The position numbers and the translations under genes were made by a program. From assembly GCF_012396365.1 (NCBI RefSeq), contig NZ_JAAXPG010000003.1, positions 186,001 to 250,000 on the forward strand: a stretch of 64,000 nucleotides of DNA. The letters run 5' to 3'. Positions 57,891-64,000 of the stretch are shown here, piece by piece. Under the pieces are notes generated by a model that ran no database searches, was not told the origin of the DNA, and saw only the letters and a list, made by a program, of their open reading frames with translations. The DNA comes from Nocardiopsis alborubida. Its GTDB lineage: Bacteria; Actinomycetota; Actinomycetes; Streptosporangiales; Streptosporangiaceae. Within the stretch, counting starts at the first letter, position 1, and each line of letters begins with the position of its first letter.

Positions 57891-58706
57891 ATGCGCCCGT
57901 CCGGACACACCCGGTTGGAGCGCCCGGCCCCGCGGCACGAGGCCTCCGGACACAGGACCCCGGATGACGCGGAGCTGGAGCGGGCGGCGCTGCGGGCGCT
58001 GGACGCGGTGTACGACCCCGAGCTGGACGAGCCCGTCACCGACCTGGGCTTCGTCCGCTCGGTCAGGGCCGACGGCGGCGCGCTCACCGTCCACCTGCGG
58101 CTGCCCACCTCGTTCTGCGCGCCCAACTTCGCCTACCTCATGGCCTCCGACGCCAAGGACGTGCTCACCGACCTGCCCGGCGTGCGGGAGGTCGCGGTCC
58201 TCCTCGACGACCACCACGACTCGGACAGGATCAATCGAGGTCTGGCCGCGGACGCGGGCTACCGCGGCACGTTCGGGGACGAGGCGCAGGAGGACCTGGA
58301 GGAGCTGCGCCTGGTCTTCCAACGCAAGGCCCACGCCGCCGCGATGGAGCGGGCCCTGACCCTGCTGCTGCGCGCGGACCCCGGCCTGGCCGAGGAGGAC
58401 CTGCACGACCTCACCCTCGCCGACCTGCCCGACGACCGGGCCGGGCGGGCGCTGCTGCGGCGACGCGCGGCGCTCGGGCTGGACGACGACCCGACCGCGC
58501 GCGTGCTCGTGGACGACCACGGCGACCCCTTTCCCCGTGAGGAGGTTCCGCTGCGGCTGAGGTTCGCCCGCTCCACCCGGATCTCCATCGAGGGCAACGC
58601 GCACTTCTGCCGCGGGCTGCTGCGCACCCGCTACCCCGGGTCGGAGGCCGACCAGGCCCCGCCCGCCCACACACTTCCGCTCACCGTCCAAGCGAGGCAG
58701 TCATGA
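57891..58706 (+). CDS. DUF59/MIP18-type metal-sulfur cluster protein with C-terminal extension, 271 aa
   Basis: N-terminal DUF59 at residues about 30-115: LRALDAVYDPELDEPVTDLG and LRLPTSFCAPNFAYLMASDA, with a single conserved cysteine (CAPN). Such domains help Fe-S or diiron assembly. The remaining 150 residues have no recognisable domain but include NAHFCRGLLRTRYPG. It starts 1 nt after the preceding stop and overlaps the next gene by 4 nt (ATGA). In propane-type monooxygenase operons a similar protein follows the amidohydrolase. Confidence 0.88.
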   Translation: MRPSGHTRLERPAPRHEASGHRTPDDAELERAALRALDAVYDPELDEPVTDLGFVRSVRADGGALTVHLRLPTSFCAPNFAYLMASDAKDVLTDLPGVREVAVLLDDHHDSDRINRGLAADAGYRGTFGDEAQEDLEELRLVFQRKAHAAAMERALTLLLRADPGLAEEDLHDLTLADLPDDRAGRALLRRRAALGLDDDPTARVLVDDHGDPFPREEVPLRLRFARSTRISIEGNAHFCRGLLRTRYPGSEADQAPPAHTLPLTVQARQS

Positions 58707-59728
58707 AGGCAGTCCAGGTCGTCGGCTACGGCCAGAACCCGCGCATGGAGGAGGTGCCCGCCCCGGAGGTCACCGGTCCCTTCGACGTCGTCGTCAGGAT
58801 CGGCGGCGCCGGAGTGTGCCGCACCGACATCCACATCCTGGAGGGGCAGTGGGCTCAGAAGTCCGGTGTCACCCTGCCCTACACGATCGGCCACGAGAAC
58901 GCGGGCTGGGTGCACGCCGTGGGCAGCGGCGTCACCAACGTCTCCGAGGGCGACAAGGTCATCGTGCACCCGCTGATCACCTGCGGCCTGTGCCGGGCCT
59001 GCCGCTCCGGTGACGACGTCCACTGCGAGAACAACCTCTTCCCCGGCATCGACACGGCCGGGGGCTACGCCGAGTACCTCAAGACCTCCGCGCGCAGTGT
59101 GGTGCGCATCGACGACTCCCTCGAACCCTCCGACGTGGCCGCGCTCGCCGACGCCGGGCTGACCGCCTACCACGCCGCGGCCAAGGCCGCGCGCCGCCTG
59201 CGCCCCGGCGACCGGTGCGCGGTGATCGGCGCCGGGGGCCTCGGGCACATCGGCGTCCAGGTGCTCAAGGCGATCACCGCGGCCGAGATCATCGCGGTGG
59301 ACCGCAACGCCGACGCTGTCGCCCTGGCCACCTCGATCGGCGCAGACCACGGGGTGGTCGCGGACGGCACGCAGGTCGAGCAGGTCCTGGAGCTCACCGG
59401 CGGCCACGGCGCCGAGGTGGTCATCGACTTCGTGGGGGAGGGCGGGGCGACCTCGGACGGTGTGCGGTTCCTGCGCCGGGCCGGGGACTACCACGTCGTC
59501 GGGTACGGCGAGAACATCGACGTGCCGACGATCGACGTCATCTCGGCGGAGATCAACTTCGTCGGCAACCTCGTCGGCTCCTACAACGACCTGTGCGAGC
59601 TGATGGTGCTGGCGGCGCGGGGGCACGTGCGGCTGCACACCAGCAAGTACCCGCTCGACCGCTTCCAGGACGCGCTGGACGACCTCGGCGCCGGGCGTGT
59701 CCGGGGCCGCGCGATCCTCGTCCCGTAG
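58703..59728 (+). CDS. Zinc-dependent alcohol dehydrogenase, 341 aa
   Basis: NAD(P)-dependent MDR alcohol dehydrogenase. Catalytic zinc ligands: Cys in AGVCRTDIHILEG, and the His-Glu pair in PYTIGHENAGWVHAVG. The structural zinc cluster is CGLCRACRSGDDVHC. Rossmann fold: AVIGAGGLGHIGVQVLKA, with DRNADA at the second strand (Asp favours NAD). It would oxidise the alcohol made by a monooxygenase, such as 2-propanol. Start ATG overlaps the DUF59 stop. Last gene of the operon. Confidence 0.93.
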   Translation: MKAVQVVGYGQNPRMEEVPAPEVTGPFDVVVRIGGAGVCRTDIHILEGQWAQKSGVTLPYTIGHENAGWVHAVGSGVTNVSEGDKVIVHPLITCGLCRACRSGDDVHCENNLFPGIDTAGGYAEYLKTSARSVVRIDDSLEPSDVAALADAGLTAYHAAAKAARRLRPGDRCAVIGAGGLGHIGVQVLKAITAAEIIAVDRNADAVALATSIGADHGVVADGTQVEQVLELTGGHGAEVVIDFVGEGGATSDGVRFLRRAGDYHVVGYGENIDVPTIDVISAEINFVGNLVGSYNDLCELMVLAARGHVRLHTSKYPLDRFQDALDDLGAGRVRGRAILVP

Positions 59729-59756
59729 GGGACCTTCGACCACGCCGGGAGGGAGC

Positions 59757-59786
59757 GCCCGGCCGGGCCCACGGGTCCGGCCGGGC
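59757..59786 (+). terminator. Terminator of the alcohol dehydrogenase operon
   Basis: GCCCGGCCGGGCCC (59757-59770) pairs with GGGTCCGGCCGGGC (59773-59786), 13 normal pairs plus one G-U. Confidence 0.75.
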
Positions 59787-59886
59787 CCGTACCCGTTCGC
59801 GCGCTGCCAGGGCGTGTCGCCGGTGTGCGACGGGGTGTCCTGGCGCAGGTGGTGTGTTCCGGCGCGGCAGCGGGCATGTGGGGGTC

Positions 59887-59915
59887 TTGGTCGGAAAGCG
59901 CTTGCCTTGTAACGT
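59887..59915 (+). promoter_or_regulatory. PL11 promoter with LacI-type operator in the spacer
   Basis: TTGGTC (59887-59892) and TAACGT (59910-59915) are 17 bp apart. The spacer holds GGAAAGCGCTTGCC (59893-59906), a near-palindrome with perfect core AAGCGCTT (59896-59903), typical of LacI-family sites. No LacI gene is in the window. Confidence 0.7.
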
Positions 59916-59946
59916 GGGTCACCCCGCTGTACAAGGAGGCGTGCCC

Positions 59947-62250
59947 ATGGGGATCCCCCCGCGTTCCGTCCGAAGAACGAGTCCGCTCATCGCGGGCGCA
60001 TGTGCCCTGGTGATGGCCGCGAGTTCCGCCGCGCTGGCCGAGCCCGGAGGAGACTCCGGCATCCAGCTGGAACGGCTGGATCGCGGCCTGGTCGCGGTCG
60101 ACACCTCGGAAGGCGTTTTCCTGAGCTGGCGCCTGCTGGCCTCCGAGGTCGGCGGACACACCGACTCCGGGCTCCGGGGCCCGCAGTTCCGGGTGTACCG
60201 GGACGGCCGGGTCGTCGGGATGGTGCGCGACAGCACCAACTTCCTGGACGGGGAGGGGAGCGCCGACTCCGAGTACCGGGTCGTCCCCGTCCCCCGGGGA
60301 AGGCCCGGCGTCGGCCCCGAGGGCGAGGCCGCCGTGTGGGCCGAGGGCCACCACGACCTGCCGCTCCGGAAGCCCGAGGGCGGCACCACCCCGGCGGGCG
60401 AGGAGTACGGCTACACCGCCAACGACGTCAGCGTCGGCGACGTGGACGGCGACGGGCGGTACGAGTTCGTCGTCAAGTGGGACCCCACCAACTCCAAGGA
60501 CGTCTCCCAGCGTGGCTACACCGGCCCGACGTACGTGGACACCTACACCCTGGACGGCGAGCTGCTGCACCGCGTCGACCTGGGCGTCAACATCCGGTCG
60601 GGCGCGCACTACACGCAGTTCGTCGTCTACGACCTCGACGGCGACGGCCGCTCGGAGATCATGCTCAAGACCGCCCCGGGCACCCGGACTCTGACCTTCG
60701 ACGGGGACGGTGCGGCCTCCGGGGATTACATCACCCTGCCGGAGGAGGACGTCGAGGCCGGGGTCGATCACGGCGACGACTACCGGATGAGCGCCGAGGA
60801 CTACCGCGAGCACGTCGTGGAGGTGTTCCTGGGCTGGTACGAGCACCCCGAGGTCGTGGCCGGGAACTGGCCCGCCACCCTGGAGGAGGCCTTCGGCGAG
60901 GAGCCCCGGTACGACTACCCCCTCAGCCGAGAGAACGCCGGGGCCCTCGCGGACTTCTTCCTCGACGAGTACGCGCCCTCGCGCAGCGCGCGCAACGAGC
61001 TGCGCGAGTTCGAGGGCTTCGTGGTGGACGGTCCCGAGTACCTGACGGTGTTCGACGGCGAGACCGGCGCGGAGCTGGACACCGTCCGCTACGAGCCGGG
61101 CCGGGGCGACGACGGCCTCCTGTGGGGCGACTACGCGATGTCGCGCATCGAGCCGGGCAACCGGGTGGACCGGCTGCTGTCCGGGGTGGCCTACCTGGAC
61201 GGCTTCCGCCCGTCGGCGGTGTTCGCCCGGGGCTACTACACGCGCTCGGCCGTGGCCGCCTACGACTTCGACGGCGAGGACATCAGCACGCGCTGGGTCG
61301 CGGACAGCGGGCACGTGCCGATGGACAACCCGTTCGACGCCTCCCCGCACGGCGGTCAGGGCTCCGACCCCGAGATGGGCACGCTCGCGGGACAGGGCTT
61401 CCACTCCTTCGGCGTGGCCGACGTGGACGCCGACGGTCGCCAGGAGATCGTCTACGGCTCCGCGACCCTGGACGACGACGGGTCGCTGCTGTACTCCTCG
61501 CACGCCGAGGGCCCGCCCGGGAGCGCCATCGAGGGCGAGACGACCAAGCTCGGGCACGGCGACGCGATGCACGTGGGCGACCTCGACCCGGAGCGCGAGG
61601 GCCTGGAGGTCTGGACCGTGCACGAGGGCGGCGCGAGCGCGCCGTACGGGTTCGCGATGCGCGACGCCGCCACCGGAGAGGTGCTGTTCGGCGGGTACAC
61701 GGGCACCGACACCGGTCGGGGCATGGTCGGCGACATCGACCCGGACGTCCCCGGCCTGGAGGTGTGGTCCTCGATGCCGCCCGGCGGCGGGGGTGAGGCG
61801 GGCCTGTGGAGCGCCGGCGGAGAGTTCCTGGGCGACCAGACCCCGGGCACGAACATGAGCGTCCGCTGGGCCGCCGACATGACCACGCAGATCGTCGATG
61901 GCACCGAGGACCCCAGGATCGAGGACTGGCGGCGCGGAACCCTGCTCACCGCCGAGGGCACGCTCACCAACAACGGGACGAAGGGCAACCCCGCCCTGGT
62001 CGCGGACGTGCTCGGCGACTGGCGCGAGGAGCTGGTCCTGCGCACGGAGGACAGCGGCGCGCTGCGTATCCTCACCAGCACCGAGGTGACCGGACACCGG
62101 CTGCACACCCTCATGCACGACCCGCAGTACCGGGTGGACGTGGCCCGGCAGCAGACCGGCTACAACCAGCCCGCGTACACGTCCTTCCACCTGGGTGCGG
62201 ACACCGACTGGGCGCGGGTGGAGGTTCCCGACGCCGTCTACCCGGAGTAG
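59947..62250 (+). CDS. Secreted PL11 rhamnogalacturonan lyase, 767 aa
   Basis: Secreted pectin-degrading lyase that cleaves rhamnogalacturonan I (YesW/YesX type). Signal peptide residues 1-31 (LIAGACALVMAASSAALA). An N-terminal beta domain is followed by an eight-bladed beta-propeller with calcium loops such as DVDGDGRYEF, DLDGDGRSEI and DVDADGRQEI. Family segments: NDVSVGDVDGDGRYEFVVKW, MSVRWAADMTTQIVDGTEDP, VLGDWREELVLRT, LMHDPQYRVDVARQQTGYNQ. ATG at 59947 has AAGGAGG upstream. Expressed from a promoter with a LacI-type operator. Monocistronic. Confidence 0.93.
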   Translation: MGIPPRSVRRTSPLIAGACALVMAASSAALAEPGGDSGIQLERLDRGLVAVDTSEGVFLSWRLLASEVGGHTDSGLRGPQFRVYRDGRVVGMVRDSTNFLDGEGSADSEYRVVPVPRGRPGVGPEGEAAVWAEGHHDLPLRKPEGGTTPAGEEYGYTANDVSVGDVDGDGRYEFVVKWDPTNSKDVSQRGYTGPTYVDTYTLDGELLHRVDLGVNIRSGAHYTQFVVYDLDGDGRSEIMLKTAPGTRTLTFDGDGAASGDYITLPEEDVEAGVDHGDDYRMSAEDYREHVVEVFLGWYEHPEVVAGNWPATLEEAFGEEPRYDYPLSRENAGALADFFLDEYAPSRSARNELREFEGFVVDGPEYLTVFDGETGAELDTVRYEPGRGDDGLLWGDYAMSRIEPGNRVDRLLSGVAYLDGFRPSAVFARGYYTRSAVAAYDFDGEDISTRWVADSGHVPMDNPFDASPHGGQGSDPEMGTLAGQGFHSFGVADVDADGRQEIVYGSATLDDDGSLLYSSHAEGPPGSAIEGETTKLGHGDAMHVGDLDPEREGLEVWTVHEGGASAPYGFAMRDAATGEVLFGGYTGTDTGRGMVGDIDPDVPGLEVWSSMPPGGGGEAGLWSAGGEFLGDQTPGTNMSVRWAADMTTQIVDGTEDPRIEDWRRGTLLTAEGTLTNNGTKGNPALVADVLGDWREELVLRTEDSGALRILTSTEVTGHRLHTLMHDPQYRVDVARQQTGYNQPAYTSFHLGADTDWARVEVPDAVYPE

Positions 62251-62290
62251 CGCGCTGACCGGAAAGGCCCACCAGCCCGCCTCACGCGCC

Positions 62291-62349
62291 GTGGTCTTGT
62301 ACTTGTAGCCGATGTCGACGATCGAGCCTCGCTATGAGTACAAGATCAC
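62291..62349 (+). repeat. 19-nt inverted repeat with G-U pairs (structured element)
   Basis: GTGGTCTTGTACTTGTAGC (62291-62309) pairs with GCTATGAGTACAAGATCAC (62331-62349): 16 Watson-Crick and 3 G-U pairs as plus-strand RNA, none mismatched, with a 21-nt loop. On the minus strand the three wobbles become A-C mismatches. It lies 40 nt after the PL11 stop. Confidence 0.7.
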
Positions 62350-62523
62350 CGCAGGTCAAGGGCCCATGCGTCACCCTGGCAACACTTCCGGCCGGATGGG
62401 GCACGCGCCTCGGGCGGACCGAACGTTCGGAGCGGATCCGCACGTTCAGGCTGGCCCGCAGGCCCGGAACGAGGCGCGTCTCCGGAACGGAGGCGCGCCC
62501 CGCCGCGCGGGCCCGCGGCGTGA

Positions 62524-62559
62524 CCGGGCGGGGCGGGAGTCCCGTCCCGCCCCGCCCGG
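62524..62559 (-). terminator. Terminator of the PadR operon
   Basis: CCGGGCGGGGCGGGA (62524-62538) pairs perfectly with TCCCGCCCCGCCCGG (62545-62559), ending 2 nt from the stop codon of the last gene. Confidence 0.85.
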
Positions 62560-62561
62560 AG

Positions 62562-63125
62562 TCACCACGACACCGGTCGGCCGTCCGGATGGAAGTCGTG
62601 CCTGCGCAGCGTCCTCGCGCGGTCGTGTCGGCCGAAGCCCTGCGAGCTGAGCCAGACCACGGCCCAGAGCAGGCCCAGACCGGCGAGGTTCTCCCAGGCC
62701 TTGGGCAGGAGGCCCATCGTGTGCTCGGTGCCCCAGGGGTCCACCCCCGCGGCCATGGGGAGCAGGACGGCCAAGGGGGACAGGAGGACCACGGGCAGCA
62801 GCAGGGCGGCCAGGCCCCAGCCGACCCTCCGCACGGCGTAGCCCCTGCCGGTGACGTCGTCGCGCACCCACATGCGGTGGCGGTAGGGGACCCGGGTTCC
62901 CAGGAAGCGGTAGCGCGCCCAGGCGCCCAGGGGCGGACGCTCGCGCAGGCGGGTGCGCAGACCCGCGACCACCAGCCCCCGGAGTTCGGCCCGGTCCACC
63001 GCGTCGCCGCCGGCGGCGCGCTGGAGGTCCAGCGCGGTGGCCACGATCTCCTCGCCGTGCCGCTCGCGGTAGTGGCGGGGGTACCAGCGCAGCGCTCGCC
63101 GGAGCCGCTCCTCGTAGGCGTCCAT
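62562..63125 (-). CDS. Membrane protein of PadR operon (DUF1700/HAAS-like), 187 aa
   Basis: N-terminal MDAYEERLRRALRWYPRHYRERHGEEI is the usual beginning of HAAS/DUF1700-like proteins that follow PadR genes. Two or three helices are seen (about 103-128, GLAALLLPVVLLSPLAVLLP, and about 150-167). ATG at 63125 lies 3 nt after the padR stop, so the two are co-translated. The function is probably sensing or transport in a PadR-controlled unit, but is not known. Confidence 0.75.
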   Translation of the reverse strand: MDAYEERLRRALRWYPRHYRERHGEEIVATALDLQRAAGGDAVDRAELRGLVVAGLRTRLRERPPLGAWARYRFLGTRVPYRHRMWVRDDVTGRGYAVRRVGWGLAALLLPVVLLSPLAVLLPMAAGVDPWGTEHTMGLLPKAWENLAGLGLLWAVVWLSSQGFGRHDRARTLRRHDFHPDGRPVSW

Positions 63126-63128
63126 GGA

Positions 63129-63464
63129 TCACGCTCCTCCTGTCTGCGGGCTCGGCCCCGGGTTCAGGAGCCGCTGGGCGAGGTCGGCGAGTCGGGTCAT
63201 GCGCTCGGTCTCCCGGACCAGGGCCGCGTGCCCCTGGCCGGTGAGTCGGTAGTAGCGCCGGTTGCGGCCCCGCACGACCTCCTCGCCGGACACCTCCACC
63301 AGGCCGCCGTCGGCCAGGCGGTCCAGCGCGCCGTACAGGGTTCCGGCGCCGAGCGAGACGTCGCCGTCGGAGAGCCGGCGCACGGCCGAGATGATCCCGT
63401 ACCCGTGCATCGGCTCCTCGGCGAGGGCCAGGAGCACGAGGTAGGTCTGCTCTCTCATCTTCAT
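63129..63464 (-). CDS. PadR-family repressor, 111 aa
   Basis: Winged-helix PadR: YLVLLALAEEPMHGYGIISA, then LYGALDRLADGGLVEVSGEE, then GRNRRYYRLTGQGHAALVRE, and a short C-terminal helix. The start is ATG at 63464, or the Met two codons later; there is no ribosome site because the operator lies immediately upstream. Expected to bind the A/T palindrome and repress its own operon. Confidence 0.9.
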   Translation of the reverse strand: MKMREQTYLVLLALAEEPMHGYGIISAVRRLSDGDVSLGAGTLYGALDRLADGGLVEVSGEEVVRGRNRRYYRLTGQGHAALVRETERMTRLADLAQRLLNPGPSPQTGGA

Positions 63465-63466
63465 GT

Positions 63467-63480
63467 CTGATATATATCAG
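63467..63480. promoter_or_regulatory. PadR operator
   Basis: CTGATATATATCAG is a perfect 14-bp palindrome ending 3 nt before the padR ATG, followed at 63485-63492 by another GATATATA. This is one of the most A/T-rich spots in the window. Confidence 0.8.
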
Positions 63481-63662
63481 TGAACGATATATAAAGGCAA
63501 GGGAGGTCCACGGGAGGGCCCCGCGCGCAACGACCGGGACGGGCCGGTTCGCGGGTCGGGGAGTGCCCGGCGATCCCGTGGAAGCTCCGCGTCACCTTTT
63601 CCGGTCGCGAACCGTCGAGGAGAGGACTCCTACGATTCCCGACCCGAAGAGGGAGCAGTGGC

Positions 63663-64000
63663 ATGAACGCCGTCTACGTCCTGGTGACCGTGCTCGCCGT
63701 CCTGGCCAACGGCGGCATGGCCGTCGCCGACCTGCTGCGCGCGCGGTTCGTCCTGGCCAACTCCGCCGCCGTGGGTGTTCCCGAGTCGTGGCTGACCGCC
63801 CTCGGCCTCCTCAAGGGCGCGGGCGCGCTGGGCCTGCTCCTCGGCCTGCTCGGCGTCCCGGTGATCGGGGCCGCGGCGGCGCTGGGGCTGACGCTGTTCT
63901 TCGTGGGGGCGGTGGCCACGCACCTGCGGGCGCGCAACTACGCACTGGCCTATCCGCTCGTCTACCTGGCGCTGGCCCTGGGGTCGCTGGTCCTGTACTT
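63663..64000 (+). CDS. DoxX-like membrane protein, 3' end cut by window
   Basis: Four-helix DoxX/DUF4281-type membrane protein: NAVYVLVTVLAVLANGGMAV is the first helix, then LTALGLLKGAGALGLLLGLL is the characteristic mid-region and the third and fourth helices run off the right edge. ATG at 63663 follows GGGAG 7 nt upstream. It is divergent from the PadR operon. Redox-linked roles are known for some DoxX proteins, but not for this type. Confidence 0.75.
   Translation, partial: MNAVYVLVTVLAVLANGGMAVADLLRARFVLANSAAVGVPESWLTALGLLKGAGALGLLLGLLGVPVIGAAAALGLTLFFVGAVATHLRARNYALAYPLVYLALALGSLVLY

Larger units (their letters stand above)
62251..62561. other. Intergenic region after PL11
   Basis: 311 bp. 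It contains the long inverted repeat at 62291-62349, the palindromes CCGAACGTTCGG (62419-62430) and GCGGATCCGC (62432-62441), and the padR-operon terminator at 62524-62559. No gene was accepted. Confidence 0.55.

Noticed and set aside
62312..62650. Small plus-strand ORF starting MSTIEPRYEYKIT after PL11
   Set aside because: It has no ribosome site, begins inside the loop of an inverted repeat and runs into low-complexity sequence and the padR-operon terminator.

Overview
This is a very GC-rich window with the codon bias, promoter style and gene families of a filamentous actinomycete. The best guess is family Nocardiopsaceae (Nocardiopsis or a relative of Thermobifida). Three things point there. 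A CBM2-linker-GH6 cellulase and a single-domain AA10 LPMO have the architecture of Thermobifida fusca Cel6B and E7. Both genes carry the T. fusca CelR-type operator TGGGAGCGCTCCC(A). There is also an XRE/DUF397 regulatory pair. No rRNA, tRNA, CRISPR array, insertion sequence or phage module was seen, so this reads as ordinary chromosomal accessory territory.

Layout. 0-6 kb: GlxA-type regulator (cut by the left edge) divergent from an MFS exporter and a coupled small membrane protein, a regulator remnant, a DctA-type symporter and an NmrA-like oxidoreductase. 6-16 kb: single-gene metabolism and regulation (AraC, two-domain enzymes, GNAT, HAD, small HTH protein, F420-type oxidoreductase, endonuclease/phosphatase-fold protein, LysR divergent from a quinone-oxidoreductase-like enzyme, aldo-keto reductase, alpha/beta hydrolase). 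16-30 kb: BCCT osmoprotectant transporter, APH(3')-like kinase, TetR/DUF418 divergent pair with a palindromic operator, nucleotidyltransferase, BenE transporter, MhuD-like heme-degrading enzyme, AlkZ-like DNA glycosylase candidate, VOC protein, SDR and SolA-like flavoenzyme. 30-35 kb: cellulolysis locus (Cel6B, MFS, LPMO) with two CelR-type operators. 35-48 kb: LuxR-type two-component system, Lnt-like acyltransferase, TetR with an operator array, a heptad-like repeat protein, WYL regulator, PfkB kinase and an ABC exporter whose ATPase and FtsX-type permease are separated by a coupled Ala/Pro-rich repeat ORF.

48-64 kb: secreted carbohydrate-active enzymes (GH92, GHL10, PL11), a tiny conserved membrane protein, a whiJ/abaA-type regulatory cluster (XRE, DUF397, HATPase, CPVC protein), and a PadR operon.

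The most unusual locus is 55.2-59.7 kb. An AcoR/MimR-like activator faces an operon of amidohydrolase, DUF59 protein and Zn alcohol dehydrogenase. From knowledge of the family, that is the accessory set of propane-type soluble diiron monooxygenase operons, but the four monooxygenase genes and the GroEL-like chaperonin are not here. Several divergent promoters carry near-perfect palindromes (20.1, 39.15, 53.78, 56.77, 59.9 and 63.47 kb) that should be the sites of the adjacent regulators. Strong GC hairpins separate most convergent gene pairs. All functional calls come from reading the sequence and from family knowledge; no database search was run.
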